10,488 nt of DNA, taken from Candidatus Uhrbacteria bacterium (lineage in GTDB: Bacteria > Patescibacteriota > Patescibacteriia > SG8-24). A program made the translations under genes and the position numbers. This document shows, in pieces, positions 6,193 through 10,488 of the stretch; the stretch's first letter is position 1; every line of letters starts with the position of its first letter. The notes beneath the pieces were generated by a model, which had not been told where the DNA came from, made no database searches, and was given only the letters and a program-made list of their open reading frames with translations. The stretch lies in assembly GCA_016205965.1 (NCBI GenBank), contig JACQSM010000049.1:1-10488 (forward strand). The letters run 5' to 3'.

Positions 6193-6388
6193 AGAGCTTG
6201 TCGACGGTCTCGAGGTCTCGCAGCGCGTCATCGAGGAAATCTTCCTCCGATTGGGCGTTGAATTTTTTTTCTTGCGACGCAGCCGTCGCCGGTTGCCGCG
6301 GCCCCGCCGCCGGCCGGGCCAGGTACAGGGCGTAGAAGCCCGCCAGAACGAGCAGCGCGACGCCGAAGGAGATCATTGTTTTTTTCAT
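6191..6388 (-). CDS. Small single-helix membrane protein, 65 aa
   Basis: The N-terminus MKKTMISFGVALLVLAGF and following residues (about 5-25) form one transmembrane helix or uncleaved signal anchor. A short polar stretch follows, then an acidic amphipathic tail (EEDFLDDALRDLETVDKL). With the basic residues before the helix, the tail should face outward. No family is recognised. The ATG lies 1 nt after the stop of the Cys-rich protein (TGA-T-ATG) and has no clear ribosome binding site of its own, so its translation depends on the upstream gene. The arrangement suggests a membrane partner or anchor for that exported protein. Confidence 0.8.
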   Translation of the reverse strand: MKKTMISFGVALLVLAGFYALYLARPAAGPRQPATAASQEKKFNAQSEEDFLDDALRDLETVDKL

Positions 6389-6389
6389 A

Positions 6390-7436
6390 TCAGCGCAGGT
6401 CAGGGCCGACGGCCTTCAAAAAATCTTTCCATGCCAGGCGAACCTCCAAAATGAGGCGTCGCCGGTCATCGGTCGCGGTCGCGTTGTTGAATTCCTGCTT
6501 CTTCGTTTCGACCGCAGTGATGAAGGCGGTAACCGCTTCCTGGTTGGCGCCGCGTTCGAGCAATTCCTCGGCCCGTTCCTCGAGGTCGTAGAAGCGGAAT
6601 TTGATCATGGTGTAGACCTTGTCTTTGACGGCTTGGGCGCAGGCTGCGCGATCCTTGCCTTGCCGGCCCTGGCAGCGCCGGGCCTCGTCGGCGACCGACG
6701 GGCCGATCTGAAGTATTTCAGCGGCACAGTTTTGGCGGACGCGCGGATCACGTTCGTCCCAGCATGGCTGGAAACTCTTGTAGCGGGCGACGCATTGCGT
6801 GCGTCCTGGCCCCACCGGTATGACGCGGCATTCTTCGGGCAGGTATTGAAGAGCGTACTCGCGGATCTGTCCGGCCGGCGTCAGATTAAGTCGGCAGCTG
6901 ATGCGATCGGCCAGCGCCGCCTTGTCGCCGCATTGCAAGCGCTCGCAGGGTTTGGCGATCGCCGGTCCGGGCGTTTCCGCCGTCGGGCAATCGGCGGCGA
7001 TCGCGCATGATCGCGTGTGGTTGCCGTTGGCGTCGCAGGTCGGCGTCCAACCGTCGCATTTCCAGGTATCGGCGCTGCAAACGGATGTCGGCCTCGGCGC
7101 GGGAGCCGGCTTCGGAGCCGGTTTCTGCGTCGGTTGAGATGTCGGCGTAGGCGTCGGCTGTGGAGCGGGTGCCGGCTCGGATTCCGGTTGCACTGCCGGC
7201 GCCGGGGGTTCACAACCCTCGGATTCCGCCGGTTTCGGCGTCGAAGCTTGGGCGCAGTCGAAGGTCATGACGCAGCCGCGGGTTCGCTGGCCGGCGCTGG
7301 AGCACTGGCTCCACTCGCCGCAGCTCCATGAATCTTCCGAACACGAGGGAACGCTGCCGCCTCCGCCGCTGCCGATGGCAAAAACCGGTCCGGCGGCGAG
7401 CATGGCGGCGGCGATGAGGCCTACGTTGAATTTCAT
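6390..7436 (-). CDS. Secreted Cys-rich protein with two thrombospondin-1-like modules
   Basis: A 348-aa exported protein. The start is placed at 7436 because GAGG lies 7 nt upstream; an ATG six bases earlier nearly abuts the same site. A signal peptide (MKFNVGLIAAAMLAAGPVFA, cleavage near 20) is followed by a Gly-rich stretch. Two modules resemble thrombospondin type 1 repeats: DSWSCGEWSQCSSAGQRTRGC (about 35-55) and DTWKCDGWTPTC plus NGNHTRSC (about 123-145). They are joined by a linker of about 50 residues made mostly of Pro, Ala, Gln and Thr. The C-terminal half (about 165-348) is helical and has eight or more Cys, probably disulfide-bonded. Similar modules are common in exported proteins of CPR bacteria, where an adhesion role is presumed but not shown. 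It is co-transcribed with the 65-aa membrane protein. Confidence 0.87.
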   Translation of the reverse strand: MKFNVGLIAAAMLAAGPVFAIGSGGGGSVPSCSEDSWSCGEWSQCSSAGQRTRGCVMTFDCAQASTPKPAESEGCEPPAPAVQPESEPAPAPQPTPTPTSQPTQKPAPKPAPAPRPTSVCSADTWKCDGWTPTCDANGNHTRSCAIAADCPTAETPGPAIAKPCERLQCGDKAALADRISCRLNLTPAGQIREYALQYLPEECRVIPVGPGRTQCVARYKSFQPCWDERDPRVRQNCAAEILQIGPSVADEARRCQGRQGKDRAACAQAVKDKVYTMIKFRFYDLEERAEELLERGANQEAVTAFITAVETKKQEFNNATATDDRRRLILEVRLAWKDFLKAVGPDLR

Positions 7437-7450
7437 TTGCATACCTCTTT

Positions 7451-7459
7451 TCTATACCA
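7451..7459 (-). promoter_or_regulatory. Possible extended -10 for the secreted protein operon
   Basis: On the minus strand TGGTATAGA gives TG-G-TATAGA, with an overlapping alternative TATGGT (7462-7457) that would leave the ribosome binding site fully inside the message. No good -35 is seen. It diverges from the tRNA promoter within about 35 bp. Confidence 0.35.
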
Positions 7460-7467
7460 TATTCGCG

Positions 7468-7496
7468 TTGACGCGACGACCGCCGAATGGTACGGT
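7468..7496 (+). promoter_or_regulatory. Promoter of the tRNA-Ala gene
   Basis: TTGACG (7468-7473) lies 17 nt before TACGGT (7491-7496). TG one base upstream (7488-7489) gives an extended -10. The start site would be near 7503, six bases before the mature tRNA 5' end. Confidence 0.6.
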
Positions 7497-7508
7497 TGGC
7501 GGCATCGT

Positions 7509-7584
7509 GGGCCGCTAGCTCATTTGGTAGAGCACCGCCTTTGCAAGGCGGGGGTGACCGGTTCGAGCCCGGTGCGGTCCACCA
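7509..7584 (+). tRNA. tRNA-Ala, anticodon UGC, CCA encoded
   Basis: The cloverleaf is complete. The acceptor GGGCCGC pairs with GCGGTCC and includes G3-U70, the alanine identity pair. The D arm carries TTGGTAG. The anticodon stem CCGCC/GGCGG encloses TTTGCAA with anticodon TGC at 7542-7544. The T arm contains GGTTCGAGCCC, and the 3' ACCA is encoded. Length is 76 nt. It is a monocistronic tRNA gene with its own promoter. Confidence 0.97.
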
Positions 7585-7590
7585 ATTTCA

Positions 7591-7617
7591 AAAATGAAAA
7601 AGGACCCGGCGGGTCCT
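7591..7617 (-). terminator. Terminator of the 94-aa zinc-type protein gene
   Basis: AGGACCC (7601-7607) and GGGTCCT (7611-7617) form a 7-bp stem. On the minus strand it is followed by TTTTTCATTTTT. The stop codon of the 94-aa gene overlaps the stem. In the plus direction there is no T-run, so it is not an ideal tRNA terminator. Confidence 0.82.
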
Positions 7618-7900
7618 AGTGAAGGAGAAGGTGTTGCGAACGGAGATGATAGATCGTGGTGGAAAAGGTCATGCCCGGCTTGAAACAGGCCGTGCAACAT
7701 GAGAGTTTCACCGACGTGCCGATACGGCGCGGAATCGTTTGCCGCGTGACGAGTTCGATGATGCCGAGGATGTCCGGTCCGCCCCGGGCGTGGCGTCGGC
7801 AGCCGGAGCAGTAGACCACGACGGCTTCAGGGTCGCCGCAGTCCTCGCAGATGAAATGTTTTGAAGAGCCAGGTCGATGACAGATAGCGCACTGTCCCAT
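7616..7900 (-). CDS. Cys-rich zinc-binding-type protein, 94 aa
   Basis: The start at 7900 is chosen because TGGAGGT stands 6 nt upstream and a strong promoter lies at 7930-7957; the open frame extends further but would start at or before the -35. Cys pairs are at 4/7 (CAIC), 18/21 (CEDC), 31/34 (CSGC) and 69/72 (CTAC, with Cys68 adjacent), so two treble-clef or ribbon-like zinc sites are likely. Between the third and fourth pair lies a helical stretch (GPDILGIIELVTRQTIP). The C-terminus is His-rich (HLRSQHLLLH). It is small, cytosolic and without a recognised family; regulatory or nucleic-acid-binding zinc proteins have this look. It forms a monocistronic unit. Confidence 0.82.
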   Translation of the reverse strand: MGQCAICHRPGSSKHFICEDCGDPEAVVVYCSGCRRHARGGPDILGIIELVTRQTIPRRIGTSVKLSCCTACFKPGMTFSTTIYHLRSQHLLLH

Positions 7901-7929
7901 GAGGAACCTCCAGTAAAAGGGGACAACAC

Positions 7930-7957
7930 AGCATAGCATTTTCGGTTCAAAAGTCAA
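7930..7957 (-). promoter_or_regulatory. Strong promoter of the 94-aa gene
   Basis: On the minus strand TTGACT (7957-7952) lies 16 nt before TATGCT (7935-7930). A TG-C extension just upstream of the -10 (7938-7936) gives TGCTATGCT. The start site would be near 7923, about 22 nt before the coding start. Confidence 0.78.
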
Positions 7958-7960
7958 GAG

Positions 7961-7987
7961 AAAACCAGACGAATCGATTCGTCTGGT
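7961..7987 (-). terminator. Terminator with a perfect 24-bp palindrome
   Basis: Positions 7964-7987 form a perfect palindrome, with arm ACCAGACGAATC. On the minus strand it is followed by TTTTC, terminating the 182-aa gene. The -35 of the next gene begins only 4 nt beyond, so the two units are packed back to back. Confidence 0.8.
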
Positions 7988-8023
7988 GTTGGGCGGACCG
8001 GTCTCTCTTTTCGTGTCGCCTTA

Positions 8024-8572
8024 TTAGGCGGCCGGGCGCCTCTCCTTGAGTTCGATCTGCCGGGCGATTTTATCGACGACGTTCTCGATTGCCTGGAGAT
8101 AGGCATCCTCGTCTTCTTCGGGCATCGGCATTTCCCCGATCAGCACGTCGGCTTTGCTTTTATCGATCCCGGTTATCTTATCCTTGCGCAGCGAGGCGTC
8201 CAAGGTGACCAATATCTCCTTGCCGTTTTTCGTAAAGGTGACGAAAGCGTCGGCGCCATGAAAGGCGTCGAGCGGCGTCTTTACCGCCGTGAAAACTTTC
8301 ACCGCGTCGGCGTCCTTCTCCGTCTCCAGCCCGAGCTTGTCGACGAGTTCGATCCGCAATTCACGCAGAAAATCCTTCTTCGGATTGGTCGGATCGCCCG
8401 GCTGGAACTTCTTGGCCAAGTCGACCGCCTGCCTGAAAGGCACGTAACCGGTCTGCTTGTCGGTCGTCGCCTTGGCCAGCTCGACCAGGTACTTAGGATC
8501 GCGAATATCGACCTGGCCGAAGAGGTCGTACTCGAATTCATTGCCGCTGTACGCCGGCGTTTCAAATCGCAT
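8024..8572 (-). CDS. Uncharacterised soluble protein, 182 aa
   Basis: No family is recognised. It is soluble, without signal peptide, membrane helix or Cys. The N-terminal half is charged and helical (DPKYLVELAKATTD, YVPFRQAVDLAKKF and LRELRIELVDKLGLE). The middle looks like a small beta sheet (DAFVTFTKNGKEILVTLDAS, about 108-127) next to KDKITGIDKSKADVLIGEMP. An acidic then basic helix closes the protein (EEDEDAYLQAIENVVDKIARQIELKERR). Acidic EDED before a long helix may mark a protein-interaction tail. The start ATG at 8572 is the only sensible one. It has no ribosome binding site and instead directly follows a hairpin (8574-8589). The gene is monocistronic, between terminators at 8617-8638 and 7961-7987. 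Confidence 0.82.
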   Translation of the reverse strand: MRFETPAYSGNEFEYDLFGQVDIRDPKYLVELAKATTDKQTGYVPFRQAVDLAKKFQPGDPTNPKKDFLRELRIELVDKLGLETEKDADAVKVFTAVKTPLDAFHGADAFVTFTKNGKEILVTLDASLRKDKITGIDKSKADVLIGEMPMPEEDEDAYLQAIENVVDKIARQIELKERRPAA

Positions 8573-8573
8573 A

Positions 8574-8589
8574 CGGTATTAGGATACCG
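8574..8589 (-). promoter_or_regulatory. Leader hairpin touching the start codon of the 182-aa gene
   Basis: CGGTAT (8574-8579) and ATACCG (8584-8589) form a 6-bp stem with a 4-nt loop, ending one base before the ATG. With a start site near 8592 almost the whole leader is this hairpin. No Shine-Dalgarno sequence is visible. Confidence 0.5.
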
Positions 8590-8598
8590 CGTGACCAC

Positions 8599-8607
8599 AT
8601 AATAGCA
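8599..8607 (-). promoter_or_regulatory. Extended -10 promoter of the 182-aa gene
   Basis: On the minus strand TGCTATTAT is a TG-C-TATTAT extended -10. The -35 position falls in the preceding terminator and has no match, so this is an extended -10-only promoter. Confidence 0.55.
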
Positions 8608-8616
8608 AGAATAAAA

Positions 8617-8638
8617 ACGACACCCAGGGAGGGTGTCG
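8617..8638 (-). terminator. Terminator of the minus-strand small-ORF operon
   Basis: CGACACCC (8618-8625) and GGGTGTCG (8631-8638) form an 8-bp stem around AGGGA. On the minus strand it is followed by TTTTTATT. It closes the transcript that begins near 10350. Confidence 0.92.
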
Positions 8639-8676
8639 TGGGAAGGGGATCCGCCATTGCCCCGGCGGGTGGGGGG

Positions 8677-8865
8677 TCAGCACACGGGCGCGATGCCCTG
8701 TGCGACCAGCTCCTCTCGGACCTCCCGAAGGAGGGGCCGGTCCGAGAGCTTCGGGGTGGGCCGTGCTTTCGCCTTTCGCTGACGCCTTTGGGCGGCATCA
8801 GTTGAGATAGGCACGGGGGCTTTGCGGAATCGCTTCTCGTTTGGCAGCGTCACCTGGAGCACCAT
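8677..8865 (-). CDS. Small basic ORF at the end of the operon, 62 aa
   Basis: The likely start is ATG 8865, after the stop of the 162-aa gene (8918); the open frame continues upstream only as an overlap in another frame. The product begins MVLQVTLPNEKRFRKAP, has a strongly basic centre (AAQRRQRKAKARPTPKLS) and a helical C-terminus (PLLREVREELVAQGIAPVC) that ends in Cys. No family is recognised. A clear ribosome binding site is missing, and the closest purine run, GGGG, lies in a hairpin arm (8888-8893). Its place between the 162-aa gene and the operon terminator supports a real gene; the lack of a good start signal keeps confidence moderate. Confidence 0.5.
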   Translation of the reverse strand: MVLQVTLPNEKRFRKAPVPISTDAAQRRQRKAKARPTPKLSDRPLLREVREELVAQGIAPVC

Positions 8866-8877
8866 AGGCGCCAGGAC

Positions 8878-8908
8878 CCCGTTCCGCAACGGGTGATCGA
8901 CTCGATCA
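8878..8908 (-). other. Two short intercistronic hairpins
   Basis: CCCGTT (8878-8883) with AACGGG (8888-8893), and TGATC (8894-8898) with GATCA (8904-8908), stand side by side between the 162-aa and 62-aa ORFs. No T-run follows, so they are not terminators. They may stabilise or process the message. Confidence 0.4.
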
Positions 8909-8917
8909 GCGAGAGGG

Positions 8918-9406
8918 CTAGCTCGACGGCAGGAGCTCACCGGTTTCCATGAAGCGCGTGAAGATGCGCCCCATGGTCCGGTGGCCGCCGCACTCGCAGA
9001 CCACGCGCCGGGCCGAAGCAAGGCCCGCCGACCGCACCATGGACTCCTTGTAAGGGAGGCCACAGGTGCAGCCGACGAACGTCACTTTGGACGCCGGCAG
9101 CTTGGCTGCGTGTGCGATGGCTTGCTCCGACCCGTTGGCGCCGACGTAGACCACGACATGGTCGAGCTCGGACAGAGCCTGCTGGAGTTGCCCCCAGAGG
9201 GTGTCGATCTCGCCACGCACGCGATCCGCGCTCTCATCCGTCGTACGGTTTCCACCGCTGGGGACTCCCGGATTGCTCCGGGCGCCCCAACGCTGTCCAC
9301 GCGTATTCTGGATCAGCAACGCTCGTCGGCCGCCAGGGCCGTCGTGCCAACCGCTCGAAAGCTGGTCACCCACGGTGTTGTAGGTGACGAAGGCGACATT
9401 TTTCAA
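8918..9406 (-). CDS. Uncharacterised 162-aa protein with TTG start
   Basis: The start is TTG at 9406, with AAAGGAT (9419-9413) 6 nt upstream; no ATG fits. The N-terminus KNVAFVTYNTVGDQL looks like a first beta strand and loop of an alpha/beta fold. A Gly/Arg/Asn-rich low-complexity stretch follows (about 20-58), then a helix (RGEIDTLWGQLQQALSELD) and a second alpha/beta unit (HVVVYVGANGSEQAIAHAAKL, then KVTFVGCTCG). The C-terminal third holds CTCG and CECGGH, possibly a metal site. No family is recognised. The TTG lies inside a hairpin (9395-9410), and another upstream reading frame stops at 9403, overlapping it as TTGA. It is the longest ORF of the minus-strand operon. Confidence 0.68.
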   Translation of the reverse strand: MKNVAFVTYNTVGDQLSSGWHDGPGGRRALLIQNTRGQRWGARSNPGVPSGGNRTTDESADRVRGEIDTLWGQLQQALSELDHVVVYVGANGSEQAIAHAAKLPASKVTFVGCTCGLPYKESMVRSAGLASARRVVCECGGHRTMGRIFTRFMETGELLPSS

Positions 9407-9410
9407 TGTC
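9395..9410 (-). promoter_or_regulatory. Hairpin with GAAA tetraloop covering the TTG start
   Basis: On the minus strand GACATT-GAAA-AATGTC is a 6-bp perfect stem closed by a GNRA tetraloop. The TTG start codon (9406-9404) lies at the stem-loop junction, immediately downstream of the ribosome binding site. Confidence 0.55.
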
Positions 9411-9436
9411 GGATCCTTTCGGTCACTCGCCGAGGC

Positions 9437-9592
9437 TTACGTACTCCGTTGCGTGCCGCCTGCCCATCCAGGCGACGACGCAACGTTTCCGGCTCGACTA
9501 CGTGTGAGTGCAAGCGTCTCGGCAACCAGGATGGTTGCCGCCAACACCGCACCCGCGCAGGTAGGACTGCGCCGGCCTTGGAACCATTCCAT
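9437..9592 (-). CDS. Possible small membrane protein, 51 aa (frame uncertain)
   Basis: From ATG 9592 the frame encodes MEWFQGRRSPTCAGAVL and a hydrophobic stretch continuing AATILVAETLALT (about residues 12-30), long enough for one membrane helix, then a polar tail rich in Ser, Gly and Arg. Its stop leaves a 30-nt gap holding the ribosome binding site of the next gene. Against it, no ribosome binding site is close to 9592; the GGAGG at 9621-9617 is 24 nt away. A second frame ending at 9403 contains a plausible hydrophilic end (HVVEPETLRRRLDGQAARNG) and overlaps the next start as TTGA. A frameshift joining the two frames, or a real gene in either one, cannot be separated here. Confidence 0.35.
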   Translation of the reverse strand: MEWFQGRRSPTCAGAVLAATILVAETLALTRSRAGNVASSPGWAGGTQRST

Positions 9593-9612
9593 TCTATTGC
9601 AATGAGCTTTCC

Positions 9613-9729
9613 GATTCCTCCAGCCAAAATCGGCCAATCCGTTTTGGGCGTCGTAATTGGTCGTCTTTGGCTGGGGGCAGAGTTTTTCACTCTGCTCGAG
9701 CGGCGGGAGTGAACTCACCCGACGCTCGG
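9613..9729 (-). ncRNA. Structured intercistronic RNA element, copy 1
   Basis: This element lies 5 nt after the stop of the 40-aa gene. Three parts are seen on the minus strand. A 5' part carries GTGAGT with flanking pairs CGAGCG/CGCTCG. A 7-bp hairpin follows (9677-9683 with 9689-9695). A 9-bp stem closes it: CCAGCCAAA (9620-9628) with TTTGGCTGG (9666-9674). Copy 2 shares blocks of 22/26 and 18/25 identical bases with it, and stem changes are compensated between the copies. GGAGGA (about 9621-9616) overlaps the closing stem, so a ribosome binding site could be masked. No known riboswitch class is recognised. Confidence 0.55.
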
Positions 9730-9734
9730 AGGAC

Positions 9735-9857
9735 TCACCGCCGCCACCGGTCGTCATCGTCCCGGTCGTACAGGGTGAAGATGATGACGGCGACGTTGAT
9801 GAAGCCGATGAAGATGAAGGGGATGGCGAGGATGATCTTTGCGGCGACGATGCTCAT
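9735..9857 (-). CDS. Single-helix membrane microprotein, 40 aa
   Basis: The frame starts at ATG 9857, 5 nt after AAGGAG, and reads MSIVAAKIILAIPFIFIGF, then INVAVIIFTLY, then DRDDDDRWRR. Residues 3-30 are almost wholly hydrophobic and make one transmembrane helix. The tail combines four consecutive Asp with Trp and Arg and is probably at the membrane surface. Codon third positions are strongly C/G, as in neighbouring genes, supporting real coding. No family is recognised; size and layout resemble small membrane regulators or hydrophobic toxins, with nothing to choose between them. Structured RNA elements lie on both sides. Confidence 0.7.
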   Translation of the reverse strand: MSIVAAKIILAIPFIFIGFINVAVIIFTLYDRDDDDRWRR

Positions 9858-9900
9858 GACGTCTCCTTTTTGGGGCGGCGCACGGGATGTGCGTCGGTAG

Positions 9901-9998
9901 ATCCCCGCCGAAAGCGGCCATTGCTTGGTCGGCTTCGGCGGAGGGCAGAGCGATATTGGCTCTGCGCTTTAGCGGGGGAAGACTCACCGCATGCTCGG
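9901..9998 (-). ncRNA. Structured intercistronic RNA element, copy 2
   Basis: This element begins 2 nt after the stop at 10001-10003 and ends 43 nt before the 40-aa gene. It has the same three-part layout as copy 1: the GTGAGT part, a 7-bp hairpin GCAGAGC/GCTCTGC (9945-9951 with 9959-9965) and a closing stem CCGCCGAA (9905-9912) with TTCGGCGG (9934-9941). Relative to copy 1, two A-T pairs of the closing stem are replaced by C-G or G-C pairs, which supports a conserved RNA fold. The internal loop of the closing stem is shorter here. Confidence 0.55.
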
Positions 9999-10000
9999 CC

Positions 10001-10075
10001 TCACTGCACGTACCCGGTCCGGTCAGGGACCTCGTACGGGTGAGGCATCGCCTGGGCGGCGATCTCCGGCTCGAT
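10001..10075 (-). CDS. Possible 24-aa ORF with a non-standard ATC start
   Basis: After AGGAGA (10085-10080) at a normal distance of 4 nt stands ATC (10075-10073) followed by an open frame, EPEIAAQAMPHPYEVPDRTG then YVQ and stop. The context AGGAGACACCATCGAGC closely resembles that of the 40-aa gene, AGGAGACGTCATGAGC. ATC is rare as a start, so either initiation is unusual, the base is an error or recent mutation, or the frame is not translated. An internal ATG gives only 15 aa and lacks a ribosome binding site. Structured copy 2 begins 2 nt after the stop. Confidence 0.25.
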   Translation of the reverse strand: MEPEIAAQAMPHPYEVPDRTGYVQ

Positions 10076-10227
10076 GGTGTCTCCTGTGGTGTGGTGGAAG
10101 GGGCACTGGCGGGTTCGCCAGAGATGAGACGGGAAGCGCTCACGGTCGGGATCGATGCAGTCAGGCCTGGGTCCCTACACAAAGGCGGGATATGGTTTAA
10201 AGCCCCGATCGATCGCCGTTTCCGATG

Positions 10228-10252
10228 GGAGCCGGACAAGCATGCCGGCTCC
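10228..10252 (-). other. Leader hairpin of the small-ORF operon
   Basis: GGAGCCGG (10228-10235) and CCGGCTCC (10245-10252) form a perfect 8-bp stem with a 9-nt loop, within the roughly 275-nt leader between the start site near 10350 and the first possible ORF. The rest of the leader (10076-10227) shows no convincing gene. Confidence 0.5.
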
Positions 10253-10317
10253 GGCCCCGCGTCGACGCCTCGAGGGCCGACGTGGAGCGCGCTTTCAAGT
10301 CTCATCTCTAGTGGTTT

Positions 10318-10348
10318 CGGCAGTCGCCGCGCGCTGCGTTGACTACCG
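10318..10348 (-). other. 5'-terminal hairpin of the small-ORF transcript
   Basis: In the minus-strand RNA CGGUAGUC (10348-10341) pairs with GACUGCCG (10325-10318) over 8 bp with one G-U pair. On the plus strand that pair would be a C-A mismatch, so the structure favours minus-strand transcription. It begins within a few bases of the predicted start site. Confidence 0.5.
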
Positions 10349-10356
10349 AACACATG

Positions 10357-10385
10357 ACACTAGCATACATTAATAATTCTGTCAA
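10357..10385 (-). promoter_or_regulatory. Strong promoter of the minus-strand small-ORF operon
   Basis: On the minus strand a perfect TTGACA (10385-10380) lies 17 nt before TAGTGT (10362-10357), with a TG-C extension (10365-10363). The AT-rich stretch at 10403-10488 upstream could act as an UP element. The start site would be near 10350. Confidence 0.75.
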
Positions 10386-10402
10386 GTGTTTGCATGACAC
10401 TT
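10384..10402. promoter_or_regulatory. Inverted repeat overlapping the -35, operator candidate
   Basis: AAGTGT (10384-10389) and ACACTT (10397-10402) are 6-bp inverted arms separated by 7 nt, touching the -35 box. The octamer CATGACAC occurs within it (10393-10400) and again at the -10 (10353-10360), 40 bp away, about four helical turns. This fits a repressor binding two sites, but no regulator is identified. Confidence 0.45.
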
Positions 10403-10488
10403 ATTAGAATATTCGCTAATTTTAGATGAATTTAAGCAATAATTTTTCTGTGATTCTGTCCTTTTTGAAATTGATTAAAAATAAAAAA

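Noticed and set aside
8981..9712. A 243-codon plus-strand open frame over the small-ORF operon
   Set aside because: Although long, it has no ribosome binding site or promoter, runs through the structured copy 1, and the promoter, G-U pair and terminator all point to the minus strand.
9613..9998. CRISPR array or insertion sequence as an explanation for the duplicated element
   Set aside because: Only two diverged copies are present, without regular spacers, terminal inverted repeats, target duplications or a transposase.
9613..9998. Known riboswitch classes (glycine, SAM, TPP, c-di-GMP, fluoride, cobalamin)
   Set aside because: None of their core sequences that I can recall is present in either copy. 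A covariance-model search would settle this.
9887..10342. A 151-codon plus-strand open frame
   Set aside because: It is antisense to the leader and copy 2, with no start signals and no recognisable domain.
9754..10353. A 199-codon minus-strand open frame from the transcript start
   Set aside because: Its start is at the predicted transcription start without a ribosome binding site, its composition is Arg/Ser/Pro-rich without order, and it runs through copy 2 and the 40-aa gene in another frame.

Overview
The window looks like a chromosomal piece of a small-genome bacterium, most likely a GC-rich member of the Patescibacteria (CPR). This is inferred from several traits together: a group I intron inside the 23S rRNA gene, a TrmB-like regulator, a YvcK/CofD-like protein, an endonuclease Q, a secreted protein with thrombospondin-type-1-like cysteine modules, and many short genes without recognisable family. 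No single marker fixes the lineage.

Layout. (1) Positions 1-870 are the 3' end of an rRNA operon: the 23S 3' part, interrupted by a 316-nt group I intron at 75-390, then 5S and terminators. (2) Positions 887-1805 are a plus-strand unit of two uncharacterised genes (152 and 86 aa). Its -35 box lies in the loop of the rRNA terminator. (3) A single two-helix membrane protein gene (1853-2209) has its own promoter and terminator. (4) Positions 2291-5903 are a compact plus-strand operon: TrmB-like regulator, YvcK-like protein, HAD-like phosphatase and endonuclease Q, joined by ATGA overlaps or a 4-nt gap. It probably begins with a leaderless message. (5) Positions 5925-7436, minus strand, hold a Cys-rich secreted protein translationally coupled to a small membrane protein, followed by a separate 24-aa lysine-rich microprotein. 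(6) tRNA-Ala(UGC), plus strand, diverges from them. (7) Two minus-strand single-gene units follow: a 94-aa Cys-rich zinc-type protein and a 182-aa uncharacterised protein, each with its own promoter and terminator.

(8) Positions 8617-10402 are the least explained part. A strong minus-strand promoter (TTGACA, 17 nt, extended -10) with an overlapping inverted repeat drives about 1.7 kb that ends at a clear terminator. It carries a long structured leader and a chain of very small ORFs: a 40-aa single-helix protein, a possible 24-aa ORF with a non-standard start, an ambiguous 51-aa membrane ORF, a TTG-started 162-aa protein and a 62-aa ORF. Two intercistronic gaps hold copies of one structured sequence, each beginning just after a stop codon, and the two copies show paired base changes in a shared stem. 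This is the best candidate here for an undescribed RNA-regulated system. Its function is unknown.

Promoters across the window repeatedly use an extended -10 (TGn before the hexamer), and adjacent units are packed so tightly that terminators overlap stop codons or the next promoter.
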